Assembly (NCBI GenBank): GCA_948470475.1
Contig: OX419339.1
Coordinates: 24,125,389-24,189,388, forward strand
Direction: 5' to 3'
Source of the DNA: Galaxea fascicularis
Taxonomy: Eukaryota; Cnidaria; Anthozoa; Scleractinia; Euphylliidae
DNA length: 64,000 nucleotides
The notes beneath the pieces are model-generated. The model had not been told where the DNA came from and did not search any database. It was given only the letters and a program-made list of their open reading frames with translations. Positions 51,811-63,114 of this stretch are shown in pieces. The position numbers and the translations under genes were made by a program. How positions within the stretch are numbered: the first letter of the stretch is position 1; the number at the start of each line of letters is the position of its first letter.

Positions 51811-51964
51811 AAAATTGAAGCCAAAAAAAGAATATGTTGGGAGACGATTTGTGCGATTTCCATCGAAAAAATGTCTGTCAAAAAAATTGGTTGTTGAAAT
51901 TTTTTTTGCGCCCCCGATAAATTGGGCCTGCCCGGTTGTTTTCAATTGGTCCCCTCCCGAGAGA

Positions 51965-52145
51965 AGTATATTCTCTAGTCGACAAATCACCACCTGCTCA
52001 GGAAAGGTTTGTTTTGCCGAAATAAGGTTACAAGGATACGTTTTTTATGTGACGAAGGAACAGAAAAAAACATATGCTGGTGGATTTATTTCGGCAAAAT
52101 AAGGCTTTCCTGGGCCGCTCGTATTTGTCGACTACAGAATATACT
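51965..52145. mobile_element. MITE with ~65-bp inverted ends
   Basis: Left agtatattctctagtcgaca ... ttgttttgccgaaata and right tatttcggcaaaataaggct ... ctacagaatatact pair over about 65 bases around a ~50-bp loop. Non-coding. Confidence 0.75.
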
Positions 52146-52153
52146 ACTACACG

Positions 52154-52190
<37 letters not shown>

Positions 52191-52520
52191 CAGTTCAAAA
52201 TTGTTTTCTTTATAAAAGCTGCTTACTAATGTTTTTTGACTACAAACTCAACGCAAATTAAAGAACATGTTAAGTTTATCTGAATCCTGCATAAAAGCCT
52301 GAGTTCCAGTTTTCATTTTCCTAAACCTGGTTTAATTAAACATGTTTAGTTGGTGAGAAAGGGGTATAAGAAACAAACGACATAACCGTTAATGACTGTT
52401 TCGTTTGCAGTGGTTTCCATGTGAAGGTTAAAAACGTACAGCTTGTTGAGAGTCTTGACAGAGGAGGTTAATGTAAGTGCACCCTTCGTCCACCCCGCTT
52501 TCTCCATTTGTGAGCCAATA
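52146..52520. other. No gene recognised
   Basis: AT-rich with several aaacatgttta-like words; nothing supported. Confidence 0.3.
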
Positions 52521-53930
52521 AATGAGTTGCCAGTAATCGGCTCCCTGTCTTATGCGCATCGGATTCTGGGATCGCCAGGGGGCAAACATTGCCAGAGGCT
52601 AGAAGAAAATGTATGGCGAAAAGTTGTTTCGACGTCCAAATCAACGATTTTGGAGAGAGATCAACGCTTTTTCGCCACTGCTTTATCAGAAATGGGTTTG
52701 GGCAATGTTGATACGTGGAAAGTGTAAGTTTTTGTTTGAATAACCGTTAAATATATGATAAAATCTACCGATAAACTTCCCTGCTTGCGTAAGGTTTATT
52801 GTGAAATTGACCTTACGTAATGGTCTCGAAATATTGCAAAATTAGGTATAGATCGGGAGGAAATGACTAAATAAAGCCTTTTTAGTTGTATTTACATGCG
52901 TACGGGCTGTTTTCTTATTAGTTATATCTTCCATAAACAAATTATGGCTTCTGGAAATTTACCTCCTCAAAAAGGAGAGAAGTCGTTGTCAGAGGTGATG
53001 GAAATTGTTTTTACCGAGCTGTTGCTCTTTGGAGGGATGAAATAAGCGTAGGTTAAGCTCTCTTCGAAATCTGCGGAGGAACATGTCAAGAACAGCAAGA
53101 TTACAGGAACTTGGGCACAAACTGTGAACATATTTTCATCTGCACTACCACTATGCTTTCTCTTTCTTGACTTTTTCTTATTGCTCCCTGTAGATCTGAT
53201 CTTTGGAGCAAGATTTACCTCCACAATCGTACCCTCTCATGCACAAAGTTGGTGTAGGGCCGGGCATTCAAACGGTTCTCATAACCTTGTACAAAATGAT
53301 TTGAACGGACCTTCGTACTCGTTGTAAATTGAATTGATCACGATTAATAGCGCTAGCCCACAAAAAAACATCTTTATTATTCTTGGGCGAGTAGAATCTT
53401 AATACTTCAACGTGAGGAAGAATCTTTTGCTTTTCTGGGTACCTTCGATCGTTGTCACAACCCCAGACAGCAAAATGATCACCACTGGACATATTTCCAA
53501 TATTATTTGTATTAATGAGCTTAGAAACAAGCTAAAAGTAACCTGTACACACGCAAATACAACTGAAAAGGTTTTATTGAGTCATTTCCTGCCGATTTAT
53601 ACCTAATTTTGCAATATTTCGAGACCATTACGCGAGGTCAATTTCACAATGAACCTTTATACGCAAGCAAGGAAGTTTATCGGTGGATTTTATCATATAT
53701 TTGACGGTTACTCAAACAAAAACTTACACTTTCCACGTATCAACATTGCCTAAATCTATTTATGTTAAAACAGTGGCGAAAAAGCGTTGATCTCTCTCCA
53801 AAACCGTTGATTTGGAGGTCGAAATAACTCTTCGCCATACATTTTCTTGTAGCGACTGGCAATGTTTGCCCCCTGGCGATCCCAGAATCCGATGCGCATA
53901 AGACAGGGATCCGATTACTGGGAACTCATT
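52521..53930. mobile_element. Inverted-repeat element with THAP-type coding remnant
   Basis: Arms of about 400 bp (52521-52917 and 53526-53930) are about 90% identical in reverse complement. Each arm ends inward from the same exon-like block with a donor gtaagt (about 52722 on plus, mirrored near 53740). The ~600-bp centre contains a minus-strand THAP-like domain, a DNA-binding module used by P-element and Kolobok-type transposases. It is probably a collapsed, non-autonomous transposon. Confidence 0.7.
53268..53492 (-). pseudogene. THAP-like domain fragment
   Basis: ATG-started frame MSSGDHFAVWGCDNDRRYPE then LPHVEVLRFYSPKNNKDVFL and WASAINRDQF. The pattern AVxGCxNxRR...RFYSPK...W..AINRD is THAP-like, but the first zinc Cys is Phe (HFAV for HCAV) and the C-terminal Cys-x2-His half is not found before the stop, so zinc binding is lost. 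An acceptor-like tccag overlaps the start. Confidence 0.55.
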
Positions 53931-54857
53931 CATTATGACCAATAAGCACTTCGCGCCTGTTGCGTATTCGTTCCCAGAGTTCCCTTGAGATTCAAAATGG
54001 TGGAACAGAGGAGACCCTGCGGACGAGCTTGTTTGCTTGCTTCGATCGCTTCGATCGCAAGCCTGTTCGATGCAGAATGTTTGCGTAGGTGCATCGAAAT
54101 TTACATCGCAATGAGTTGGTCGTCATAGTTCAGTCAGGCTTGGTGTCGAATGCAGGTGTGTAAAGTTTATTTCATGTCGTTAAATATCTTTTTAGTTGAG
54201 TTTTATTTCGTGCAACTGCCTCCAGGTTTTGTCGGAATTCAACTGACGCTTTTGGCGGCAATCAAGGCCAAATTTATGCGTGCAAGTCGAGGCAATGTAT
54301 GTGACGAGTAATTCATGTTGTTTGTTGAACACTTGATCGTCAAGAAGCTACTCCTGTGTTTAAGTTTGTTTTGAACTTTGATCTAGTAAAGAGATGAAGC
54401 TGGTTATGTTCGTTGGTTGGTTCTCTACTTTTGGATCTTTGCAATGACTATTAGAAATTCAGATTAAAAATATCATAAGTGACATTTTTTCCAGGTTGAA
54501 TCTTAGGAATCACTAAAATGTGAGTCGAACCCCACTTTTCCATGTAAAGTATTATAGTAATTAACCTCACAAGAATACCTTTGTGTTAACTCTGTCTCTA
54601 CAAACTCAAGTTGCTCAGACTGTCTCTTGATGAGTTGAATGGGATCAGTTCGACGAGGAGTGTTTGGAAAAGCTTTAACTGTGATTTTATTGCTCACTTT
54701 CTATCCCAAGTGCATCGTCTAACTTTAAATAGACGGAGTCTCTAGTTTATGGTTTTCATTTTCAGATTTTTAATATTTTCGATCCATACATGTTCAAGAA
54801 CTCCATGTAGTGCCAAAGTTTTCTTGTTTCCAAAATACGTTGTTATTACATGTAGAT
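53931..54857. other. No gene recognised
   Basis: Contains a short direct repeat ttcgatcgcttcgatcgcaa (about 54044) and otherwise AT-rich non-coding DNA. Confidence 0.3.
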
Positions 54858-55741
54858 ATATATAATAATAAACTTTATTCAAACACAATGGCAATAGAAT
54901 TAATGTGTGTTTACAAATGTAGTATATGGTATTATATATAATAATAAAAAAATGCATATATAATAAAATAATAATAAAATCTAAAAATTACTATAGTCTT
55001 AGTGCTCTTGGGACAAAAGATTGCTGTTGTCTCACTGTATGTGATAAGGGCACTTGATTACATTTTTTGTGTCGGAGATTATAGGTATGATCAGATTGTT
55101 TAAATAAGTGTTTAAAGGTATTGCTCCTCATCATCCATTCCAGCTTGTTTTTGGTAAGGTTGCTTCTACTTGCTAGTGTTTCGAGGGCATTTTTTGGAAG
55201 GCCAAGGATCTTTAAACAATGGTCCTGTACTCTTTGAAGCTCTAGGGAAAGATAGTCAGGAATACCTCCCCAAATAGGGCACGCATACTCAAGCAAAGGT
55301 CTAATTTTTGTTGTGTAGGTCGTGAGGCCAACTTCATCAGGAAGATGTGCTTTCTTACATGCCCTAATGTGATAGATACGTTTGTTAGCTTTCTTGAGTA
55401 CACTTGAGATGTGTGAGTTCCATTTGAGGTTATCCTGAATTTCCACACCTAGCAGTTTAAATTTTGTTTCTCTGTCAATCACCGTATCATTAATGCATAA
55501 GTGAGGAGGGTTATCACTGTGTTTCTTGAAGGAAGACCACATGTCTTTTGTTTTCTTGGCGTTCAGTTCCATCTTGTTCTTATCTGCCCATAATTTCACC
55601 CCATCCACTCCTTCCTGCATATAACTTTCCTAGTGTAAGGGTACTATTTGGTAAAGTCAGCAAATTTGCATGATTTGATGCCAAGACTACTTGGGATATC
55701 TTTGTCAACATCATTGATATGAACAAGGGATACTAGTCACA
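54858..55741 (-). pseudogene. 5'-truncated LINE (non-LTR retrotransposon) reverse transcriptase
   Basis: Minus-strand frame (55620-54991) reads the thumb/C-terminal part of a LINE ORF2: MELNAKKTKDMWSSF, FKLLGVEIQDNLKWNSHI, YHIRACKKAHLP, IRPLLEYACPIWGG, ELQRVQDHCLKILGLP. Just upstream (about 55740-55630) another frame shows LVHINDVDKDIPSSL and KFADFTK, the RT catalytic block with FADF for FADD and a stop after it. Homology stops at about 55741, so the copy is 5'-truncated as usual for LINEs. The 3' end has AATAAA (about 54887) and a TTA/TA-rich tail. Family is CR1/Jockey/L2-like; not resolved. Confidence 0.85.
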
Positions 55742-58700
55742 GATGCCTGCTTTTTTTGTGAAGTACAGAGCAGTAAGGAATGTACATTTACAGTCATATT
55801 TAAAGGGCATTTATGTCATATGCAAATGCAGGGCATTTTTGGCTGAAAAAGGTGGTATCGTAAAATTAGGAAAGATTTCCACACAGCCCCAAACATTAAT
55901 TATACATACATCACTGTCATACATATGTATTAACCCTGTTCCAAAAACGAGTAGAGATTGAGCACTGGGAGCCCGAGCACTTTATAGCTAATTAAAAGCT
56001 TTATTGGTTACCAGTACGATTACAATAAAAAAGAAAAGATTTAGCTATGTGCTTGTGTCTTTCTTTTGTTGTTTTTGAAGAGATCTGCATCAGCATGAAG
56101 ATGCTTTCTCCATTCAATTTCAAAACACAACCAGCTTCAGCCGCATTGGAAACTGGAGATGACACTTACATCTCATGTCTACCTTCCAGTAGATAAAAGT
56201 GAAAAATGACAAGGGATGAAACTCTTTCAAGAGCGACTTTCTCTTAAGGCTCTTACCATTGAAGAAAGACAACTAAGAATTCTGCCAACACTTTAACATA
56301 AGGTTGAATTAAATACTTGTGTTCAATATTGTTCTTCAGGATAACATTTTTACCAACAAACCTTGTTGATTTTTGAAGGCAGTTTTTGTGATATCACTGA
56401 CTCCACTTGACTTGACCAGAAGTTGCTACAACACGTTCAGCACCTCTTTTTGTCAAGGTGGTCCTTCTGTTCTTGTGACAAGTTCTTTTGTTATTTTTTA
56501 TGGGCTCACGAGTTGAAAATAAAAACCAAAATGCACCATGTGTGATAACAGTCTGCTGATCAACAGTTTTCTTTTAAGGAGACTGAAATTAACGGGAGCC
56601 GATTTGGACACAAGATGGCATTAAAATTACTGAGAGATGTTTGGGATCTGTAAAGAACTGAAAGAGGAAAAATGTGACAGTAAATGTAAAATGTGCGTCT
56701 TACAACATTGGTATTAAATGCACCATTTGTGTTGTACATGCTTGTCACATGTCTTGCATGGCTGATTGCTTGAGTATTTTGAATTTTCTGTTGAATAAGA
56801 AATCAAACCACACGTTGTTGGCTTCTGTCATGCAGGTCTTTTGATTCCGATAGAAAGAGAGCATTAAATCTAATTTAGGATGAGCAGGATACTTTTTAAT
56901 ACTAGCAAAGTGGGCTCGCGTTCACTGGAGTCACAGGTTCACTCATCTCGACCATTAAAATGTAAAATTTGTAACCCAATCTCACTTCCAGTGACAGTTG
57001 GTGAGTCGTTAGAGTCGCAAATGCAGCATGTAAAATGCCCAAAGAAAGACACAGACATGTAGGTAAATCTTTTCTGTTTTATTGAAATAACCAATGAGGT
57101 AACCAATGAAGCTTTTAAATAGCTTTGAAGTGCTTGGGTGCACTGTGGTTTGAGTCACAAAATACATGTATAATCACTCTCTGTGGAAATCTTGCCCTAA
57201 AAATTAATGATCACAGAAAGGCAATGCATGGTCCAATTTCAACAAAGTAAGGAGCATTTTAATCATGAAAGACAGTTTCAGATGAACTGATAACAAATGA
57301 TGTTGATGTAGTTGCTATGGCAACCAAGTGATGTCATTCCTATAAAATGCAAATTATGAAAATTATGATTATACTTGAGGGTGTTACATCTGTTAGAAAA
57401 AGTTAAAGCTACAGTAAATGTGAAAAAGGGCAATTCATCCAGACACAATTTCTCACTTTTAGACTGGCACTGACCAAAAATGGATAGCAGTTTTAAATCT
57501 TAACTTTGATGAACATATTTGTGTATACTGACGTTAATTGTGTGATTCAGTTTTTCCCTTATGCTCTCTTCCAGAGAAATATTGGGAAAAGATACATTGT
57601 CACGGACGTTACATAAAAAACAACCACATTGTCAGTGCATTGACATAAAGTGAAATTTCCTGTGAACTATCAAAGTGTTTTACGAAACCTGCTCTAAATA
57701 TCTGCAGTTTGGTCTTTGTGTTAACTGAAAATGTTGACTTCAGTTTCACAAATTAAGGTCAGAGACGTTACTTTTTGCACTATAAAATGTTACTTGGCCA
57801 TTTAAAATAAATTGAATAAATTTATGTCATCATTTTCTTAATTGCCATTTCATGCCCAACCCATGAAAACATGCATTCAGGGGTGTTTTGGAGGACATTA
57901 CATGATTTTTACATCAAATATTTACTGATTTCTCAGCAGTCTTCAGTTGTGAGCATGCTCCTAGATACCTGAGCCATGTTTTTTGCATATAAAATGCCTG
58001 CTGGGTGTAAATGTGCACAGAAGGAGACATTGTCTTTCATTAATGTTGCATTTTTTTTTAACCATTTTAATTGTTTGTACTCAAGTCTAAGAAGTGTAAT
58101 GTCAGTGACATAGCATGTTACAGTTAACCAGAGTTTGTTCGCTATCAGAGAGTTTCTATTAGATGTTAAGCTTTGTAGCAGGATTGTCTTGAAAATCTAT
58201 AATGTAGTTTTTTAAAGAAAAAAAAAAGTTGTCTAAATGTCATGGATGTTACATAACGTCCATGACATTAGTTCATATTGTTGCTGGCATTTCTAGAAAT
58301 TATTTTGGAAAAAGTTAACATGAGGAATGTATTGTAGACCATTGTCACCAACGAAGTGGAATTTTATTTTCTGAGCACCATAACGTGTCCACTTTGTAGT
58401 GCAGGGTATAATTCCAATTAATACACCTTTTGAAAAATCTTGCTTATAACACCACTCGTGTGGAATTGCCCCAAAACACCATCAGTTGAAAGTTTGTACA
58501 TTTGACCACAGTTAAAATACAAGAGACCCAACTGTGAGAACTTTTCAAGCAATCAGCTCTGCTTAATAAATGTCATGCATAATTAATGAGTTTCTGCATA
58601 GAAACAGCTCAATATTGAAGAATGCTACATCACCAGTTGAAGACTGCAAGTACACACAATGTGATTAAAAGGGTTGCACTGAATTTTACAACAGAATGTC

Positions 58701-58985
58701 TTTTTTTCATTCTTTCTCTTTTAAGGAAAACAAATGATTATTAACACAACAGCATGGTGAAAATCTAGCAGTGTATATCAAAATTCTTAGTAAAGTAAAA
58801 TACCACAAGAAAATTTAATCATCTGTTGTCTTTTTCTGCCCAGGAACAAAGTACCTCTTTCATGCATCACTCAGTCCATCTACATGTAATACTAATCTGA
58901 ACTTGTGCAAGGGGTTGTACCTTTCAGAGTCACATTGTGCCTCAGACCTCATGTTGTCATTGCAGTGGCAATACTGTGATATTAG
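55742..58985. other. Long non-coding stretch
   Basis: AT-rich, without recognisable ORFs; 56880-57062 is open but featureless. A small palindrome atgtcatggatgtt-acat-aacgtccatgacat lies at 58238-58271, and the related phrase gtcacggacgttacat occurs near 57600. Confidence 0.4.
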
Positions 58986-59476
58986 CTACAGTCTGTAGTA
59001 AACATTTTGAGACATACCTTTAGCGAAAAATGGAGTTGACAAGCATGCATAACTTTTCCAGTACATGGATAACTTCCTTTTGTTGACCAGTCCCATCAAC
59101 AAGGTAAGCCCCTTGCACTCCCAGTGTGACATCCTGCTTGCTGGTGATAAATCTTTGCCACGAACATAATTATTGGCTGCATACATTCTCATTTCGTTTA
59201 CAATCTTGAGGAGAATTTCTTGAGTCAGAAACAAGTAAAAATAAACAAAGGGCGATGATTGTGGTGAAGGCATATTTTTTTTACACCAGGTTCAGTGAAT
59301 TTGAAGGCATCGTCAACAGAAGGTTCTGGAGGATAAACATGCATCCAAACACTTGGGATGTTTTCACTCAATGAATTGCTTGATTCACTATCAAAAATTT
59401 CTTCTTCACTGCTGCTTCCCTTTGATTGCAAATAGACGTAACTACTTTCATTCTCGAAATTTACTTCAAAGTCCAT
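58986..59476 (-). pseudogene. piggyBac-type transposase N-terminal fragment, frameshifted
   Basis: Minus strand: acidic leader MDFEVNFENESSYVYLQSKG with SSSEEEIFDSESSNS, then KFTEPGVKK; an A-run (about 59274-59281) changes the frame and the text continues SPFVYFYLFLTQEILLKIVN, MRMYAANNY, LTLLMGLVNKRKLSMYW and TPFFAKGMSQN, then a stop. This is the order seen at the N-terminus of the DDE_Tnp_1_7 (piggyBac) domain; the catalytic Asp region is absent. The fragment could derive from a transposon or a domesticated PGBD gene. Confidence 0.75.
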
Positions 59477-60003
59477 GTTACTAGCAGATTCATCATTCAC
59501 ACATGCAGCCACCAATTTGCTAAAATTGTAGTCGTGTTTGCCTCGTACCTCCCAGGATTCTCGTTGTTTTCACCCATCTGTTTTTGCTAACAACACCTAC
59601 TACTTCAGATTGGTTGCAAAAGCTTCCTGTATAGTAGCTACAGTGTAACTGTTCGTTGGTCAGTAGAAATTATTTTAACTCCTATAATCCATTCACAATA
59701 ATTGATGTCAGAAAATTTGGCCAATTTCATCATTCCTGGCACATCTAGGAGTGTACACTATGGCTGATCTAGTCGGCCTCTGGCACATAATTTATAGGGT
59801 TAAGCATGAGACCTGTAGTGCAGTTTAAGCTTACAAATAGCTGTGGAATTTATTGTTTGGTCTTGTAGCTTAGTTACAGGTAGATATACATAGTTCTATG
59901 ATCCTGTGATTTAAATGTGCATTTACAAGATGTTTCTGACAGCTGGTCATTTCCTGCTGAATAAGACTATGCAGCCCTTACTTGGTGTAGATCTTTGACA
60001 TGG
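59477..60003. other. No gene recognised
   Basis: Upstream flank of the piggyBac fragment; non-coding. Confidence 0.3.
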
Positions 60004-60004
60004 T

Positions 60005-60054
<50 letters not shown>
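60004..60054. repeat. Microsatellite (ATCT)n
   Basis: About 12 uninterrupted atct units. Confidence 0.95.
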
Positions 60055-60056
<2 letters not shown>

Positions 60057-62608
60057 ATTACCTTTGCTTTGACATTAATATTTTCTTTTAGTGAAACTGG
60101 CAGACATAAAATAGAGTGATCACTTAATAAACTGACATCAACCTCACTCAAGCCTCACAGAGCATTCATAGGAAACCAGTTCAATGGACATGTATTACTG
60201 TGAGAGTACTGGTATTGTTTCATTGATCCTGGGGTATACAAGGACAGTAAAAGTGTTAGTATTACTCCAGAGGCTTGCAGTGGTTTTTTGGCCTGGGGAT
60301 GTACCTTTTGAAATCAAAATTTCTTATAGAAGACAAGCTACAATTTCCTTGAAACTACAACATCGTTTTGACGTACTAGCAAAGTTTACTTTCTCATTGG
60401 TTTCCAAGAAACAGTCATTAAAGTTAATGTTAACCTTCAGGGGTGTCTTTCAGAAAATCACTTGTCTGCATGTTGTTTTTAAAGAAACCCCAGGACACTA
60501 TACATCAGTGGAAAGCTAATAAAAGGTAGAAGCTGAAAATAGCTCTACCTTTGACAAATTTTGTTTTGGTAGGCAAGTGCAAGCGTTCAAACGCAAATCT
60601 AACCATGTTTACTCAACGGAATTAATTGCCATTGGGTTACCACAGACATTGAAATAAACTGGACTATATCACTGAGGAGATAATAGGCTAACAAAGTGTT
60701 GAGGCTTTTTCAATATTTAATTTGGTACCTGAGACCATTGTGAAGTTGGCCAATATTGCAAATACAATTTTTCTCCAAGCATATCACACGGTTGGACACC
60801 ATGGGCAAAATATTTCGAACTTTGTAAAAGTCTCACACACTTTGGTGAGCCAATGTGTGATGAACATTTTAGCCACATTTTGTTCAAATCCGATAAATCT
60901 AGATCAAGATTAATTCATTTGAATGAAGGAATACATGCAAAAATAAACCCCGAGTTTTTGGCCTTCAAAGATTTTTGCAGTTTTCACGCCTCATCGAAGT
61001 TGCAGTCAACACGGTCATACCACCGACCAATAGAGAACAACCGAAGAACCCCCTGAAGAGGAAACATGACAAAGAGTTTCATTCATTCACAAGAAAGTTG
61101 ATTCTGTGTTCAGTGACAGGCGAGGAGCCTATTTTTATTTTTATTATTTTAAGATGGGAAGAAATAGTTCGCCCGTGGAATGTTCGTCGAACCCCACAAA
61201 AAGACAGCCTAAAACTGCGCATGGAGTAAAAAAGCAAAAGGCTGCCATAAATAGCAAAAAAGATTCACCTGAAGCAAGCGCTTGTTGTTACAAAAAATGC
61301 ATGTGGGTGAGCTTTTAACACAAAATTCTTTCTTTGCTCCACTTGGATATCTTTTTTGTTGCCCTTGTCGAAATATTTTTTTGCAAGTACACAACTAATA
61401 TCTAATCTAGGTTTGATGGCCATTTCTCTGCAAGGAACATTGAAACAAGCGTGGAGACAAAAGTGAAGCGAGGAAAGCCATCGTCAAAAATGTCAAGAGA
61501 CTGCTGCCTGATACCAATCTATAGGATTATCACACCTCTCACTGTTTATGAACTCTGCTCGAAAACAGTTTTTCCCCGTTTCTTGCATTCTCTTGCAGAT
61601 TTTGTAGATTTTCTTTTGCCAATTGCTAGTTCAATTATTTGTTAAACCAGGCTGAAAAACTCAAATTTTGAAAAATATAACCCCTTAAGGTTGACAGTAA
61701 CCTTACCATAGCAATGGCAATGCAAGGCTGCTCATTTTAAAAAAGCTCAGTTATCTAGAAATCCAGTCAGACCCTTCATAATGAAACTTTGAGAGTGCAA
61801 ACTACTCCAGTTCCTCTGTAAGAGCATTTTCAAGTAAATTGCAAATAAATTTTTAAGGGCTTGTTTTGTTCATTTCTGTATTTCATTTCAAGCTTTTTGA
61901 AGAAATATACCAAAGCTGTGTTGACTGATGATTGTTACTTTTGTATGGTGTTTTATTCATCTAATTATTGCTAACTATTCCTTTGAAAACTGAAAATGGT
62001 TTGTGTTTTGGTATGGATGTTTGTCTTCATACATGTTGGTTTGAGCAAAGCATGTACAACTGTTTTGGCAAGTTGCCATAGAGTAACCTAAGTTTAAAAC
62101 TGACAAGCAAAAGTAGGTAGTATATGGTAATTTTCATTCGTGTACCTCAAAACAATCATAGAATTGACATGGTGTTCAAGTCAGGAAGTTAACACAAACT
62201 GATTGAATGGTGATGCATCAAACTCTCTGATTGATTAATCGATAAGCACAGCAGTTGCAAGGCTTGAAACCTTTCCTATGCAAACCCTTTTATGCCATCA
62301 AGTTCTACTGGAATAAAATCTGCACACCTTGGCAACATATCCCCAGAAAAATAACAAAAATTGTTTTTGTTTTTTTGTAGGGGAGATATAATAATTATGG
62401 ACCATGGAATGCAGTCACCTTGAGCGCTAGCTGTTGCTCACTACATGAATTGAATAGTACACACTGTGAATTGTGTAGTGCGTTGTAAATCGCATATAGT
62501 GCAACAGTGGTAAGTTTCGAGCTGTACTGTATGTTTAGATACAAGTTCATCCAATATGTTTGCTTGCTGGTAGGTCACAAATAGTGTAGAAATAAGTGGA
62601 TAAAAGGA
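60055..62608. other. No gene recognised
   Basis: AT-rich; open frames at 60184-60519 and 60975-61229 show no domains and look like chance. Nothing supported. Confidence 0.35.
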
Positions 62609-62630
62609 ACACACACACACACACACACAC
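62609..62630. repeat. Microsatellite (AC)n
   Basis: Eleven ac units. Confidence 0.95.
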
Positions 62631-63114
62631 TATTATTATTAAATCATTATTTCTGAAACAGTGCAGAAATAAGTGGCCTACACATGGGTACCATAAAGAC
62701 TCGTGTATTATAAGCCTCACTCATGTATAAGCTGCACCCCCAACTTTCACACATGGTTTTGTAAAAAAAAAAAAAAGAACTCCCTGTGACTGACAAGAGT
62801 TTCTTTCATTGCTAAAGCCCACAGTTGAACTGAAAACGATGGAATTTTCACCAAAAATGTGCAGGAGAACAATCAATGCAAAATGTTTGTTTGGTAACCA
62901 TGCAGCCAGTTAACGAGGGAAGTCTGGACACTAGAGACAAATGCTGGGCTAATCAAGGCTGTATCTTACACAATTTTACACAAGGTACAGATATCTCAAA
63001 GTAAAATCACAAGAAAATCAAAAACTATTTAAATGAGCATCATTTAAAAGTTCATTTTATCAACCAGTGTTCAATGTTCAATGTTCAATGTTCCACTACT
63101 GTCATTGTTGCTTA
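62631..63114. other. 3' flank of the pogo-like fragment
   Basis: Contains a 7-bp tandem (tcaatgt)n at 63069-63091 just downstream of the transposase end. No gene. Confidence 0.4.

Noticed and set aside
60184..61318. Several 60-110-codon plus ORFs
   Set aside because: No starts in good context, no domains, AT-rich composition like the surrounding DNA.
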